A stretch of 20,606 nucleotides of DNA from DATESZ01 sp035283845 (GCA_035283845.1 DATESZ010000115.1:1-20606); one strand, 5' to 3'. Counted from the first letter of the stretch, positions 1 through 8,023 are shown. A program made the numbers and translations. Notes: a model not told the origin generated them from the sequence alone.

Positions 1-79
1 GGTTGATAACATCGATTGCCTTCTTCTCAGTCAAATTTTCTTTATTACTCAATGCTTCAATAAGTTCCGATTTATTCAT
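1..79 (-). CDS. IHF/HU-family DNA-binding protein, N-terminal fragment
   Basis: The first 26 codons of a minus-strand gene that runs off the left edge. The translation begins MNKSELIEALSNKENLTEKK, the usual start of the HU/IHF fold (helix 1 and the start of helix 2), closest in style to IHF-beta-like proteins. The ATG at 77-79 is preceded by a strong AGGAGG ribosome binding site with normal spacing. IHF/HU proteins dimerise and bend DNA for nucleoid structure, recombination and transcription. The diagnostic beta-arm lies outside the window, so IHF versus HU cannot be settled. A second, complete HU gene lies at 3251-3523. The 86 bases between this gene and rluB are AT-rich and show no convincing terminator or promoter. 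Confidence 0.85.
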   Translation of the reverse strand, partial: MNKSELIEALSNKENLTEKKAIDVIN

Positions 80-165
80 ACTGCTTCCTCCTCGTGCGCA
101 CCTTCACGGCTTCCTAATTTACAATGGCTATCAGTACCTTAATTCTTAGTTACGCGAACTATTAT

Positions 166-915
166 TTATTTTAACGCGTTAGTCAAGAAAATTTTTTTAG
201 AAAATGAAAATAATTTTCCTGTTTCTGCCTTCGTTAAAAAACGATATTGCCCGGTTCTCAAATCACCCAATTCAACGTCGCCGATGCGAATGCGAATAAG
301 TTCCTCAACATCATGCTCAATAGACTCAAGAGCCCTTCTGATTATGCGGTTTTTTCCCTCTCTCAATGTCACTAAAAGCCAGGAACTTTTGCTGTTATTC
401 TTTATCACGCTAATTTCCTCAGGAAGGAATTTACCGTCTTCAAGCTCAATGCCTTTATGCAGGGCGCTAAGCTCGCCCTTGGACAGTCTGCCTTTTATTT
501 TTACCCTGTAGACTTTGGGAATTCGGAAACGGGGATGAAGAAGCTTTTGGGCAAAGTCCCCGTCATTAGTCATAAAGAGCAGTCCCTGGGAATCGTAATC
601 AAGCCTGCCCACGGGGAAAACCCTTGAGGAGACATCGGAAAGAAGGTCGGCAACGATCGGTCTGTGCTGGGGATCATGAAGAGTTGTCACATATCCGCGA
701 GGTTTATTGAGCATGATATATATTTTTTCCGACTCGCTATGGATAAGCATTCCATCCACACGGACTTCATCTTTTTCACCATCGGCCTTGGTTCCTAAAT
801 GCCGAGTTACCAGATGATTAACGCTGACTCTTCCCGCGAGGATCATCCTTTCCGCTTCGCGGCGCGATGCCAGTCCGGCCTGAGCTATAATCTTCTGCAA
901 TCGTACCGATGTCAA
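166..915 (-). CDS. rluB: RluB/RsuA-family ribosomal large subunit pseudouridine synthase
   Basis: 249 residues. An N-terminal S4 RNA-binding domain (about residues 4-50, containing GLASRREAERMI) is followed by the RsuA/RluB catalytic domain. The catalytic motif GRLDYDSQGLLF places the active-site aspartate at D106, and KPRGYVTT lies upstream of it. Members isomerise uridine in rRNA; RluB acts on 23S rRNA near position 2605 (family knowledge). The start codon is TTG (913-915). It is supported by a GAGGAG ribosome binding site lying inside the last codons of scpB, whose stop is only 6 bases upstream, so translation is probably coupled to scpB. The scpA-scpB-rluB order is conserved in many bacteria. 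Assignment to RluB rather than RsuA or RluE rests on this context and on length. Confidence 0.92.
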   Translation of the reverse strand: MTSVRLQKIIAQAGLASRREAERMILAGRVSVNHLVTRHLGTKADGEKDEVRVDGMLIHSESEKIYIMLNKPRGYVTTLHDPQHRPIVADLLSDVSSRVFPVGRLDYDSQGLLFMTNDGDFAQKLLHPRFRIPKVYRVKIKGRLSKGELSALHKGIELEDGKFLPEEISVIKNNSKSSWLLVTLREGKNRIIRRALESIEHDVEELIRIRIGDVELGDLRTGQYRFLTKAETGKLFSFSKKIFLTNALK

Positions 916-921
916 AACCCT

Positions 922-1440
922 TTACTCCTCGAGTTCTTTCAATTCTTGTATAGTCGGCAGTTCGGAAAGGTCCCTTAAATTAAAAACTTCCAGGAAACGT
1001 TTAGTTGTACCGTAGATAATAGGTTTACCAGGGACATCCTTCCGACCTACAATTCTGACCAATTTTCTATCTAACAGCCTTTTTAAAGGCCCCCCGGCAT
1101 CGACACCGCGAATTTTATCAATCTCTGACTTAACAACAGGCTGGTGATAAGCAATTATTGCAAGAGTCTCCAGAGCCGCAGGGGTTAAAGAGTATTTTAC
1201 ACCCTTTAACTTTTTTATCCAGGGGGCCATATCGCTTCTTGTCCTGAACTGGAACCCTCCGGCGACCTCTTGCAGGCAGATACCGCCATCTCTGTCCTTG
1301 TATTCCCTGACTATGTCATGCAGTTGACGATAAACTTCTTTTTTATCAACGTTCCCGATGATTTCTGCAATTTTTTCTATAGAAAGCGGCGTTTCTGAAG
1401 CCAGAATCAAGGCCTCAATGATGGTTTTAAGATATTCCAT
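922..1440 (-). CDS. scpB: Segregation and condensation protein B
   Basis: 172 residues, typical of ScpB, which is two winged-helix domains. Recognisable segments are IIEALILASETPLSIEKIAE at the N-terminus and LTPAALETLAIIAYHQPVVK in the second winged helix, the family's best conserved stretch, followed by IRGVDAGGPLKRLLDRKLV. ScpB dimers bind ScpA and regulate the SMC ATPase in chromosome condensation and segregation. The gene starts 10 bases after the scpA stop, with AGAGG as the ribosome binding site. Its last codons carry the ribosome binding site of rluB. smc itself is not in the window. Confidence 0.96.
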   Translation of the reverse strand: MEYLKTIIEALILASETPLSIEKIAEIIGNVDKKEVYRQLHDIVREYKDRDGGICLQEVAGGFQFRTRSDMAPWIKKLKGVKYSLTPAALETLAIIAYHQPVVKSEIDKIRGVDAGGPLKRLLDRKLVRIVGRKDVPGKPIIYGTTKRFLEVFNLRDLSELPTIQELKELEE

Positions 1441-1450
1441 CCCTGCACCT

Positions 1451-2158
1451 CTAAAAAGCCGTGAAAATTTTGATCACACCAAAGGGACCGGACTGATACG
1501 CTTTTACCATTCTTAATTTCATCAGCTCCAGTATGGCAAGAAGGGTGTATATGACACTCCTTTTGTCCGCAGCTTCCTCGATAATGTCCGTAAACATAAG
1601 TGGTTGCACCTGAGCTAATCGTTCCATTATTTCATTAATACGATCACTCAAAGACATCCTCTCGCCTTTTATTTCCAGCAATTCCTGCTTATCCATCCGT
1701 GAAACAAGGTTCTGGAACGCCTTCACGAGATCAAAGAGATTTAATTCTGTCTCATCATCTCCCGCTACATCTGTTTCGTTTATGCCATAGGATCTTTTAA
1801 ATACATCTCTTTCCAGCAACAATCGGCTATCGAGACACAGGGCAGCTTCCTTGTATGATTGATACTCAAGGAGCTGTTTAACAAGCTCCGCTCGCGGATC
1901 CGGTTCTTCTTCAAAATCGTCTTTTTCTTCCCGCGGAAGCAGCAGACGTGATTTGATATGAATCAACGTGGACGCAAGCACCAGGTATTCACCGGCAAGG
2001 TCAAGATTAAGGGATCGCATGATTTCCATGTACTGAAGATACTGGTAGGTTATAAGAGCGATTGGGATATTATAGATATCAATCTCGTTTTTCTTTATAA
2101 GGTACAGTAAAAGATCAAGAGGACCTTCGAAGATGTCCAGTCTGATCTCGTAAGCCAT
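1451..2158 (-). CDS. scpA: Segregation and condensation protein A (kleisin)
   Basis: 235 residues, a normal ScpA length. The N-terminus IRLDIFEGPLDLLLYLIKKN is the classic kleisin signature that contacts the SMC neck. It continues through IPIALITYQYLQYM and STLIHIKSRLLLP. The C-terminal part (TLLAILELMKLRMVKAYQSG) is the winged helix that binds the SMC head. An acidic linker (about residues 80-90, rich in D and E) separates the halves, as in other family members. The ATG at 2158 has an AAGGAG ribosome binding site five bases upstream. trpS ends 27 bases upstream, so the gene is probably co-transcribed from trpS through scpB and rluB. Confidence 0.96.
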   Translation of the reverse strand: MAYEIRLDIFEGPLDLLLYLIKKNEIDIYNIPIALITYQYLQYMEIMRSLNLDLAGEYLVLASTLIHIKSRLLLPREEKDDFEEEPDPRAELVKQLLEYQSYKEAALCLDSRLLLERDVFKRSYGINETDVAGDDETELNLFDLVKAFQNLVSRMDKQELLEIKGERMSLSDRINEIMERLAQVQPLMFTDIIEEAADKRSVIYTLLAILELMKLRMVKAYQSGPFGVIKIFTAF

Positions 2159-2185
2159 GCAAACTCCTTCGCGATTACGAAAATA

Positions 2186-3172
2186 TCAGATTTTAAGGGC
2201 GTCTCTAACCTCGGCCATGGTTGCACGGGCTATCTCCCTGGCCTTCGCTTCTCCATCCCGGAGAATCTCCAAAACTTCCCCCCGATGCGCCATATAATAA
2301 TCCCGGCGCTCATGAACAGGCTTCAGACTTACCGCGAGGCGCGAGGCAAGCTGCTCCTTGCAATCCGTGCAACCTATAGAGGCCGTCCTGCAGGCATCGG
2401 CTATTTGAAGAACCGAAGCTTCAGTAGAATAAAGCTCATGAAATGTAAAAACATTGCATAACTCAGGACGTCCTGGATCCCTCTTTCTCATGCGCTGAGG
2501 ATCGGTAAACATAGACGCTACCTTTTGGGTTAGTTGCTCCCCCCGGTCGCTGATGTAAATGGAGTTGTCGTAGGATTTGCTCATTTTCCTGCCGTCTATT
2601 CCCAGGAGCTTGGGAACCACCGTCAACAAGGGTTCGGGGATGGGAAATACTTCCCCATAAAGAAAATTAAAGCGCCTGGCAATCTCACGGGTGAGTTCTA
2701 CGTGGGGAAGTTGATCGACCCCCACCGGCACCCCATAGGCCTTGTACATGATGATGTCCGCCGCCTGAAGCACTGGATATCCCAAAAAACCGTAAGTTGC
2801 CAGATCCTTGTCAGCCAATTCGGCCCTCATCTCCCTGTATGTCGGATTCCTCTCGAGCCATGAAAGGGGGGTAATAATGGTAAGCAAAAGAAATAGCTCA
2901 GCATGCTCTTTTATGCTGGATTGCACAAACAGTGTGCTTCTTTGCGGATCCAGCCCGACACTCAGCCAGTCAATAACCATATCAATGGTATTAACCCTGA
3001 TCATTTCCGTATCATTGTAATCGCTGGTCAGGGCGTGCCAGTCAGCCACAAAATAATAACAATCGTAATCGCCCCTATTCTGCAATTCCAGCCAATTAAT
3101 GAGCGCCCCATGCAGGTTGCCCAAATGAAGCTTTCCTGTGGGACGCATCCCGCTTAATATAGGTTTTTTCAA
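2186..3172 (-). CDS. trpS: Tryptophanyl-tRNA synthetase
   Basis: 328 residues, the usual bacterial size. This cytosolic class I synthetase charges tRNA-Trp. The HIGH-equivalent motif HLGNLHG is at residues 16-22 and KMSKS at 196-200. LSGMRPTGKLHLGNLHGA and the GYPVLQAADI / GVDQLPHVELTREIA blocks are typical of TrpS. The start is TTG (3170-3172), chosen because AGGAG lies five bases upstream and because the resulting N-terminus MKKPILSGMRPTG fits the family. An ATG in the spacer (3175-3177) opens only a two-codon frame whose TGA overlaps the TTG. The hup terminator ends directly before this ribosome binding site, so trpS must be read from a promoter upstream of that hairpin or by read-through. 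Confidence 0.96.
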   Translation of the reverse strand: MKKPILSGMRPTGKLHLGNLHGALINWLELQNRGDYDCYYFVADWHALTSDYNDTEMIRVNTIDMVIDWLSVGLDPQRSTLFVQSSIKEHAELFLLLTIITPLSWLERNPTYREMRAELADKDLATYGFLGYPVLQAADIIMYKAYGVPVGVDQLPHVELTREIARRFNFLYGEVFPIPEPLLTVVPKLLGIDGRKMSKSYDNSIYISDRGEQLTQKVASMFTDPQRMRKRDPGRPELCNVFTFHELYSTEASVLQIADACRTASIGCTDCKEQLASRLAVSLKPVHERRDYYMAHRGEVLEILRDGEAKAREIARATMAEVRDALKI

Positions 3173-3182
3173 AGCATCTCCT

Positions 3183-3224
3183 AAAAATTAAGGCCTCCGC
3201 TATCACATAAAAGCCGGAGGCCTT
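3183..3224 (-). terminator. Intrinsic terminator of hup, abutting the trpS leader
   Basis: A perfect 10-bp stem (AAGGCCTCCG at 3190-3199 with CGGAGGCCTT at 3215-3224) has a 15-nt loop. On the minus strand it is followed by AATTTTT. It begins 26 bases after the hup stop codon. The run of T ends where the AGGAG of trpS begins, so terminator and leader are fused. Stem quality and orientation support rho-independent termination of hup. Confidence 0.85.
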
Positions 3225-3250
3225 GATAAGTATAAAATTTGGAATTCTCT

Positions 3251-3523
3251 TTATTTTGCTTTTTCGGCAAGTGCCTTGCCTGCTTTGAATTTGATAACTT
3301 TTTTGGCCGGAATCTTAATAGCTTTTCCTGTTTGTGGATTCCTTCCCTCTCTCGCTTTCCTCTTTACAACTGAAAATGTGCCGAAGCCAACTAAACCGAT
3401 CTTGCCGCTTTTCTTGAGTTCCTTGGCAACTGCAGCCTGATAGCTGTCCAGCGCTGCTGCTGCCGCCGCCTTGGTAATACCTGCCCCCTGTGCCATCGCT
3501 GATACCAATTCTGCTTTCGTCAT
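3251..3523 (-). CDS. hup: HU-family nucleoid DNA-binding protein
   Basis: 90 residues, the full length of HU. It has the N-terminal helices (MTKAELVSAMAQGAGITKAAA), the core GLVGFGTFSVVKRKAREGRNP, and the DNA-binding beta-arm (GRNPQTGKAIKIPAKKVIKF), which includes the RNP tip proline. Homodimers wrap and bend DNA nonspecifically and compact the nucleoid. The ATG has a strong GAGGAGG ribosome binding site, and the gene is followed by its own terminator. An alanine-rich stretch (residues 18-25) is common in HU from this group. It probably has its own promoter in the 182-base gap upstream, where several palindromes cluster. Confidence 0.96.
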   Translation of the reverse strand: MTKAELVSAMAQGAGITKAAAAAALDSYQAAVAKELKKSGKIGLVGFGTFSVVKRKAREGRNPQTGKAIKIPAKKVIKFKAGKALAEKAK

Positions 3524-3583
3524 CCCTTAACCTCCTCTCTCCTTAATAATTTTAATCTACCTACAAATCACCGGATGGTGACT

Positions 3584-3592
3584 TTTATATCA
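3584..3592 (-). promoter_or_regulatory. Putative extended -10 promoter of hup
   Basis: On the minus strand, TGATATAAA matches an extended -10 element (TGn then TATAAA, five of six to TATAAT). It lies about 60 bases upstream of the hup ATG. No good -35 is seen at 16-18 bp. A GGATG/CATCC inverted repeat (3573-3577 and 3591-3595) straddles the element. The start site would fall near 3577, giving a leader of about 54 bases. Confidence 0.4.
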
Positions 3593-3617
3593 TCCAAACA
3601 GGCTATGGCTCTGCATT

Positions 3618-3648
3618 CTGTACAGCACACTGACAGCAAATTTGCTGT
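3618..3648. repeat. Cluster of palindromes upstream of hup (operator-like)
   Basis: A perfect 16-bp palindrome, ACAGCAAATTTGCTGT, occupies 3633-3648. Eleven bases away (one helical turn) a further ACAGCA half-site lies at 3622-3627, inside an 8-bp palindrome CTGTACAG (3618-3625). There is no U-tract, so it is unlikely to be a terminator for mltA, which ends at 3706. Relative to the putative hup start the cluster spans about -41 to -71, an activator- or repressor-type location. The binding protein is unknown. Confidence 0.5.
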
Positions 3649-3705
3649 ATGCCTAACATAAAGAATATCAACAATCAAGAAAAAATATGTCATTTCAGCG
3701 GAAAA

Positions 3706-4920
3706 TTACCTTTTTATGAAAAAAAACAGTTCTCCCGGTTCTTTTAATATGCCTGCAACTGCTTCCGCCTTATTGCTGCTGCCGCAAAAAAGATCGATAC
3801 GGCCTGCTCCAATGATCGCCCCCCCGGCGTCCTGGTTTAATACGAAGCGTGAAAAAGGCTTCCATGAAACAACTGTTTCCTTATCCATCACGGGTTTTCT
3901 GGCCCTGATCAAAGCAAGCGCCCCCTTGGGATAGACATTATGATCAGATGCGATTGTCCGGCCGCCCGTCACCGGAACATTAAGCGCGCCCAGCGGTCCA
4001 TTCTCCACAAAACGAAAAAAGACATACCGTTCATTATAGTTAAGAATGTTTGCCGCTTCTTTCGGATGTTCCCGCAAAAATTTTTTTATCGACTTCATGG
4101 ACAGATCGCCTTTTTTTAATTTACCTTCATCAATCAAATAAGCGCCAATACTGCGATAGGGGTATCCGTTTGATTGGGCGTAACCGACTTGAGTCAGTCT
4201 GCCGTCGGGCAATCGTATCTTTCCCGATCCCTGAACATGTAAAAAAAACAGGCCAACAAAATCATCCACCCAGATAATTTCGAGGTTTCTACCGGCAAGA
4301 GAACCTCCCCCGTCTATTTCCGCACGCCTATAACGCGGAATCGCCTCTCCGGGCGGTCTATAAAGCGGATACCTGCACTTCTCCGACTTATTGAAAGAAC
4401 CCTCCAGTATTGGTTCATAATAGCCTGTAAAAATCACTCTGCCCTTTCCGTCATCTCCTGCGCTTCGGTAAAAATCAAAAGCTTCTTTTATTTTTTTTTC
4501 CTTTACCTTAACCGGCACAGGCAGTTTGACAATATCCCGAAAGGTTATGAGGGATTCTTTCATTTTTCCCACGCAGGATTTTAGCGTGCCAAAATAATAA
4601 ACGTCAGTATCCTTAAACCTGTTAAAATACTGGAGGCTGCGTTCTATAGCCAACACAAGGGAATCCCCATCGAGATCGTCTGAAAGGGAGGGGATGTCGC
4701 CTACCGGCAGAAGTTCAAGCGTAGATGAAGGTTTTGAAACGGCGCCTTTCCAAACCTTCTGTTCCGGAAAGGAGGGGGGGAGTGTCTTAGCCGTCCTTGC
4801 CCCGCACCCGGAAAGCATAAGTATTAGAATGACGTACCATGGAATAATTCGCCAAGCTGGGTTAACTTTGCACTCCAAGGGTACACCTAAATAATGATCC
4901 GGCAATTTTCGCAATAGCAT
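3706..4920 (-). CDS. mltA: Membrane-bound lytic murein transglycosylase A (lipoprotein)
   Basis: 404 residues. An N-terminal hydrophobic segment (about 25-36) ends in the lipobox LSGC with the lipidated Cys at 39. An MltA domain contains FTGYYEPILEGS and VQGSGKIRLPDGRLTQVGYA, then NGYPYRSIGAYLI. A C-terminal 3D domain contains NQDAGGAIIGAGRIDLFCG, with the conserved aspartates at D364 and D376. MltA cleaves the glycan strand of peptidoglycan from the periplasmic face of the outer membrane, releasing 1,6-anhydro-muropeptides. The ATG overlaps the stop of the upstream GNAT gene (TAATG), suggesting translational coupling. However, a TTG at 4876-4878 preceded by AGGTG would give a more usual 24-residue pre-cysteine signal peptide, so the true start may be there. 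No terminator is evident downstream. Confidence 0.93.
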   Translation of the reverse strand: MLLRKLPDHYLGVPLECKVNPAWRIIPWYVILILMLSGCGARTAKTLPPSFPEQKVWKGAVSKPSSTLELLPVGDIPSLSDDLDGDSLVLAIERSLQYFNRFKDTDVYYFGTLKSCVGKMKESLITFRDIVKLPVPVKVKEKKIKEAFDFYRSAGDDGKGRVIFTGYYEPILEGSFNKSEKCRYPLYRPPGEAIPRYRRAEIDGGGSLAGRNLEIIWVDDFVGLFFLHVQGSGKIRLPDGRLTQVGYAQSNGYPYRSIGAYLIDEGKLKKGDLSMKSIKKFLREHPKEAANILNYNERYVFFRFVENGPLGALNVPVTGGRTIASDHNVYPKGALALIRARKPVMDKETVVSWKPFSRFVLNQDAGGAIIGAGRIDLFCGSSNKAEAVAGILKEPGELFFFIKR

Positions 4921-5378
4921 TACAGTTCGATGAGCATGGCAACTTCATCGCAGTAATCGGGATATTTTGAGCACCGGAAGCAGTCCGACCATATCTTCTC
5001 CGATAAACAAGAACGATCGACCACTTTAAATCCCAAGTGTCCGAAGAATTCCCTTTGGTAGGTTAAGGTAAATATTCTATAGAGATCAAGGGTAATAGCT
5101 TCGGAAATACAGGCCTCCACGAGTTTTTTGCCAATCCCCTTTTCTCTGTGCCCTTCTTCAACATAGAGAGAGCGGACCTCAGCAAGGTTTTCCCAGATAA
5201 TGTTCATGGCGCAGATACCTTGTATTTCCTGACTTCCCTCGTCATAGTAGATAAAAAAATCTCTGAGACTGCCGTATATGTCCATAAGCGAACGGGGAAG
5301 CATCTCTTCCCTGCCTGCCGATATGTTGATCATCCTGTGAATGATTTTCACATCGCCGATTCGTGCTTTTCTCAACAT
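4920..5378 (-). CDS. GNAT acetyltransferase, probable short-type N-acetylglutamate synthase
   Basis: 152 residues forming a single GNAT domain. The acetyl-CoA binding loop is REKGIGKKL (R78, G81, G83), and LTYQREFFGHLGFKVVD is typical of the C-terminal half of the fold. LPRSLMDIYGSLRDFFIYY and the tail WSDCFRCSKYPDYCDEVAM match my recollection of short ArgA-like N-acetylglutamate synthases of deltaproteobacteria and other phyla. These make N-acetylglutamate for arginine biosynthesis. Three cysteines (133, 136, 143) cluster in the tail and could bind metal or be redox-active (inference). It starts with ATG behind AAGGAG, lies 44 bases after recN and overlaps mltA by one base. No other arginine gene is in the window, so the substrate is not proven. 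Confidence 0.75.
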   Translation of the reverse strand: MLRKARIGDVKIIHRMINISAGREEMLPRSLMDIYGSLRDFFIYYDEGSQEIQGICAMNIIWENLAEVRSLYVEEGHREKGIGKKLVEACISEAITLDLYRIFTLTYQREFFGHLGFKVVDRSCLSEKIWSDCFRCSKYPDYCDEVAMLIEL

Positions 5379-5422
5379 CCTTCACTCCTTATGGACGGGG
5401 GTATCTTTTTTTCAAAACCATC

Positions 5423-7105
5423 TCATCCGTACGAAGCGGAGAATTTCAGCATCTCCCGCGCGTGCTCCCTTGCTGTTTCCGTAAGTTCGATCCCGGCCAG
5501 CATTCTGGTTATTTCTTCAAGCCGCTCTTCATCGGACAGCAGCCGGATACATGTATTCGTCCCCTCGGAACCTTGTTCTTTGGACACGAGAAAATGGCGG
5601 TTCGCAAAACAGGCAATCTGAGGAAGATGTGTAATGCAAAGAACCTGACAATCTGCCGCCGCCGTTTTCAGCTTTTCCCCGACGACCTCTGCCGTTGCCC
5701 CCCCGATGCCGCTATCCACCTCATCAAAAATAATTGTCCCGACGGCGCCCATGCCTGCCATAACCTTCTTCATAGACAGGACTATTCGCGACAGTTCACC
5801 GCCCGATGCAATACGGGTCAGGGGTTTTAATTCTTCTCCGGAATTCGTTGACAGAAAGAACTCCACATCATCGATTCCTTTAATGGTAAAGTTTTCATCT
5901 TCACTTTGCGGCCCTTCAAAGTTCACAAGAAAGGACGCCTTGTCCATCCTTAAGGCGTGAATCTCCGCCTCGATCGCGGCGCGCAGCCTTTCTGCCGTTT
6001 CTTTCCTTTTTTGTGACAGGAAATATGCTTTCCCCTTCAATTCAGATCTTAATTCGCCGATGGCCTTTTCCATCTGCGCCATTTCATCACTGAGAGTAGA
6101 GATTATCTGTAAATTATTTTCCAGATCGGCCTTCTTTTTTAACACCCCTTCAAGGGCGCCGCCATATTTCCGTTTCAGCCGTCCCAGAAGTTCAAGCCGT
6201 GCCTCGACTGCTTCCAGCCTGTCAGGATCAAAAGATAAATTTTCGCCGTAATCGCGAAGGGTCAAGGCAACATCCTCTATCTGATAATATATAGCCTCAA
6301 CTGTCTGTTCATCGACCTTCATGCCCGCGTCAATTTTTTTTATCTCCCCTATATTTGACATGACAAGGCGAAGCTGCTCCAGAATAGAGCTTTGTCCCCC
6401 GTAAAGCCTTTCGTATCCTGAATCCGCATGTTCAAGTAATCTCTGAAAATTTGTTATTATCTTTTTTTCTTCCAGAAGCAGTCCGTCTTCTCCTGCTTTT
6501 ATATCTGCATCTATAATCTCCTTGAGCTGGAATTTGTGAAGTTCTTCTTCAGCTTTATTGCGAACACTTAAGTTACCGATTTCTCTTAATCTTGCAATTA
6601 GGAAATTATATTTCGTGTAGAGAGCTTCATATTCCTTCCTCAGAGGCTTAAGACCGCCAAAGTCATCCAGAATATCAATATGATTTACCTTATTCATGAT
6701 TATCTGATGCTCGTGCTGACCACAAATATTCACCAGTAATTCGGAAAGGGAAGATAATACGGCAAGGTTTGCCATACTGCCGTTTATGTATACCCTGTTC
6801 TTTCCTGAACGGGATATGGTTCGCTTAATGACAACCTCATCACCTTCAAAAAAGCCCATCTCCTCCAGTTTTTCTCTCAATGCTTCCATACCGGCAATAG
6901 CAAAACACGCTTCAACTGTTGCCGTATCCTCTGATGACCTGATCATATCCATTGACGCCCTGTCGCCAAGCAGCAGGCTTATCGCCCCTATAATAATCGA
7001 TTTGCCCGCACCGGTTTCGCCGGAAATTACATTGAGGCCGCTGCCAAAGGATACCTGCAGTTCATCAATAATGGCAAAGTTTCTAATGCGAAGCTCAACC
7101 AGCAT
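5423..7105 (-). CDS. recN: DNA repair protein RecN
   Basis: 560 residues, the normal RecN size. This SMC-like ATPase acts in double-strand break repair, tethering DNA ends with RecA. The N-terminus LRIRNFAIIDELQVSFGSGL leads to Walker A GETGAGKS (residues 29-36). The middle region is predicted coiled coil rich in E, K and L (roughly 160-370). The ABC signature is LTRIASGGELSRIVLSMK, followed by Walker B TIIFDEVDSGIGG (D461, E462) and ITHLPQIA. The ATG is 15 bases after the nadK stop, with only a G-run as ribosome binding site. The nadK-recN pairing is common in bacteria. No SOS (LexA-type) box is apparent because the gene sits inside an operon. Confidence 0.97.
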   Translation of the reverse strand: MLVELRIRNFAIIDELQVSFGSGLNVISGETGAGKSIIIGAISLLLGDRASMDMIRSSEDTATVEACFAIAGMEALREKLEEMGFFEGDEVVIKRTISRSGKNRVYINGSMANLAVLSSLSELLVNICGQHEHQIIMNKVNHIDILDDFGGLKPLRKEYEALYTKYNFLIARLREIGNLSVRNKAEEELHKFQLKEIIDADIKAGEDGLLLEEKKIITNFQRLLEHADSGYERLYGGQSSILEQLRLVMSNIGEIKKIDAGMKVDEQTVEAIYYQIEDVALTLRDYGENLSFDPDRLEAVEARLELLGRLKRKYGGALEGVLKKKADLENNLQIISTLSDEMAQMEKAIGELRSELKGKAYFLSQKRKETAERLRAAIEAEIHALRMDKASFLVNFEGPQSEDENFTIKGIDDVEFFLSTNSGEELKPLTRIASGGELSRIVLSMKKVMAGMGAVGTIIFDEVDSGIGGATAEVVGEKLKTAAADCQVLCITHLPQIACFANRHFLVSKEQGSEGTNTCIRLLSDEERLEEITRMLAGIELTETAREHAREMLKFSASYG

Positions 7106-7120
7106 TTAAGGAAAACCCCC

Positions 7121-8023
7121 TCAGCTATTACCCTTTTTGTCAGATACCAATCCTTTCCACCCCAATTTAGTGCGTAATATCTCTAAATAATCTCGGTGTG
7201 GCGATGAAACGAGGGTGGTTACATGGGCTGATTTTTTTACCGTCAGTGTGTCACCGGATTTCAATGTAACTGAGACCTGCCCGTCCAAGGTTAACGTTGC
7301 ACCCTGTTCCTTCGTGCGCAAAATTACCTTCACGCAGGCATCGGAAGGAAGAATAATGGGACGGTTGGTAAGGGTGTGGGGACATATAGGGTTAATGATT
7401 ATTACATCCTGATCAGGAAACACGATGGGACCGCCGGCAGAAAGAGAATAGGCCGTTGACCCGGTGGGCGTAGACACTATGAGACCGTCGGCTTTGTAGG
7501 TTATCAGATAGGCGCCATTTACGTAAGTTTCCAGTTCGACTATCCGGGAGAGATTGGCGCGATTTATCACAACGTCGTTGAGGACAGTGTACCTGCCTCC
7601 CCCTTCTTCCTGGTCATTTATGGCGGCATCAAGCATCATTCTTCTGTCAGTGCGGCCCTTTCCGCGAAGGATGCTTTCCATGGCGCTGTACATCTCGTTA
7701 AGGTTGATCTCGGTCAGATAGCCAAAATCACCCAGATTGATCCCAATGATAGGAGTAGCGAAGCCGACGGCAAAACGCGCCGTGCGCAAGATCGTACCGT
7801 CGCCGCCGAAAACAACAAGGAGATCAACGGCGGCGACAAGGGACTTTCGTTCCATCCCCCCATCTTCACCGGTCAATTCGGCAAGCCCTTTTTCAAGAAA
7901 AACTTCGAGGCCGTACCGCGTCAGCCAGTTTCGCAAAGAAATGACATGCTCTCGCGATCTTTCTTTTTCAACATTGGCAATGATGCCGATTTTTTTTATT
8001 TCCATCACATCCAGTGCATCCAT
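7121..8023 (-). CDS. nadK: NAD kinase
   Basis: 300 residues, typical of bacterial NAD kinase, which phosphorylates NAD to NADP using ATP or polyphosphate in the cytosol. The GGDGT motif is at residues 73-77. It is followed by GINLGDFGYLTEI, LNDVVINR and the glycine-rich NAD-binding block KADGLIVSTPTGSTAYSLSA, then HTLTNRPIILP. The first ATG has GGGG immediately beside it, which is poor spacing. A second in-frame ATG (residue 7, start at 8005) gives MEIKKIGIIANVEK, the usual family N-terminus, and may be the real start. It lies 24 bases after the histidine kinase gene. Confidence 0.95.
   Translation of the reverse strand: MDALDVMEIKKIGIIANVEKERSREHVISLRNWLTRYGLEVFLEKGLAELTGEDGGMERKSLVAAVDLLVVFGGDGTILRTARFAVGFATPIIGINLGDFGYLTEINLNEMYSAMESILRGKGRTDRRMMLDAAINDQEEGGGRYTVLNDVVINRANLSRIVELETYVNGAYLITYKADGLIVSTPTGSTAYSLSAGGPIVFPDQDVIIINPICPHTLTNRPIILPSDACVKVILRTKEQGATLTLDGQVSVTLKSGDTLTVKKSAHVTTLVSSPHRDYLEILRTKLGWKGLVSDKKGNS

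Noticed and set aside
80..165. Terminator between rluB and the IHF-like gene, using ACGCG/CGCGT
   Set aside because: Five-base arms with a long spacer and no T-run on the minus strand.
5148..5830. Plus-strand ORFs of about 155 residues opposite recN and the GNAT gene
   Set aside because: Overlap each other and well-conserved minus-strand genes; residue composition is not protein-like.
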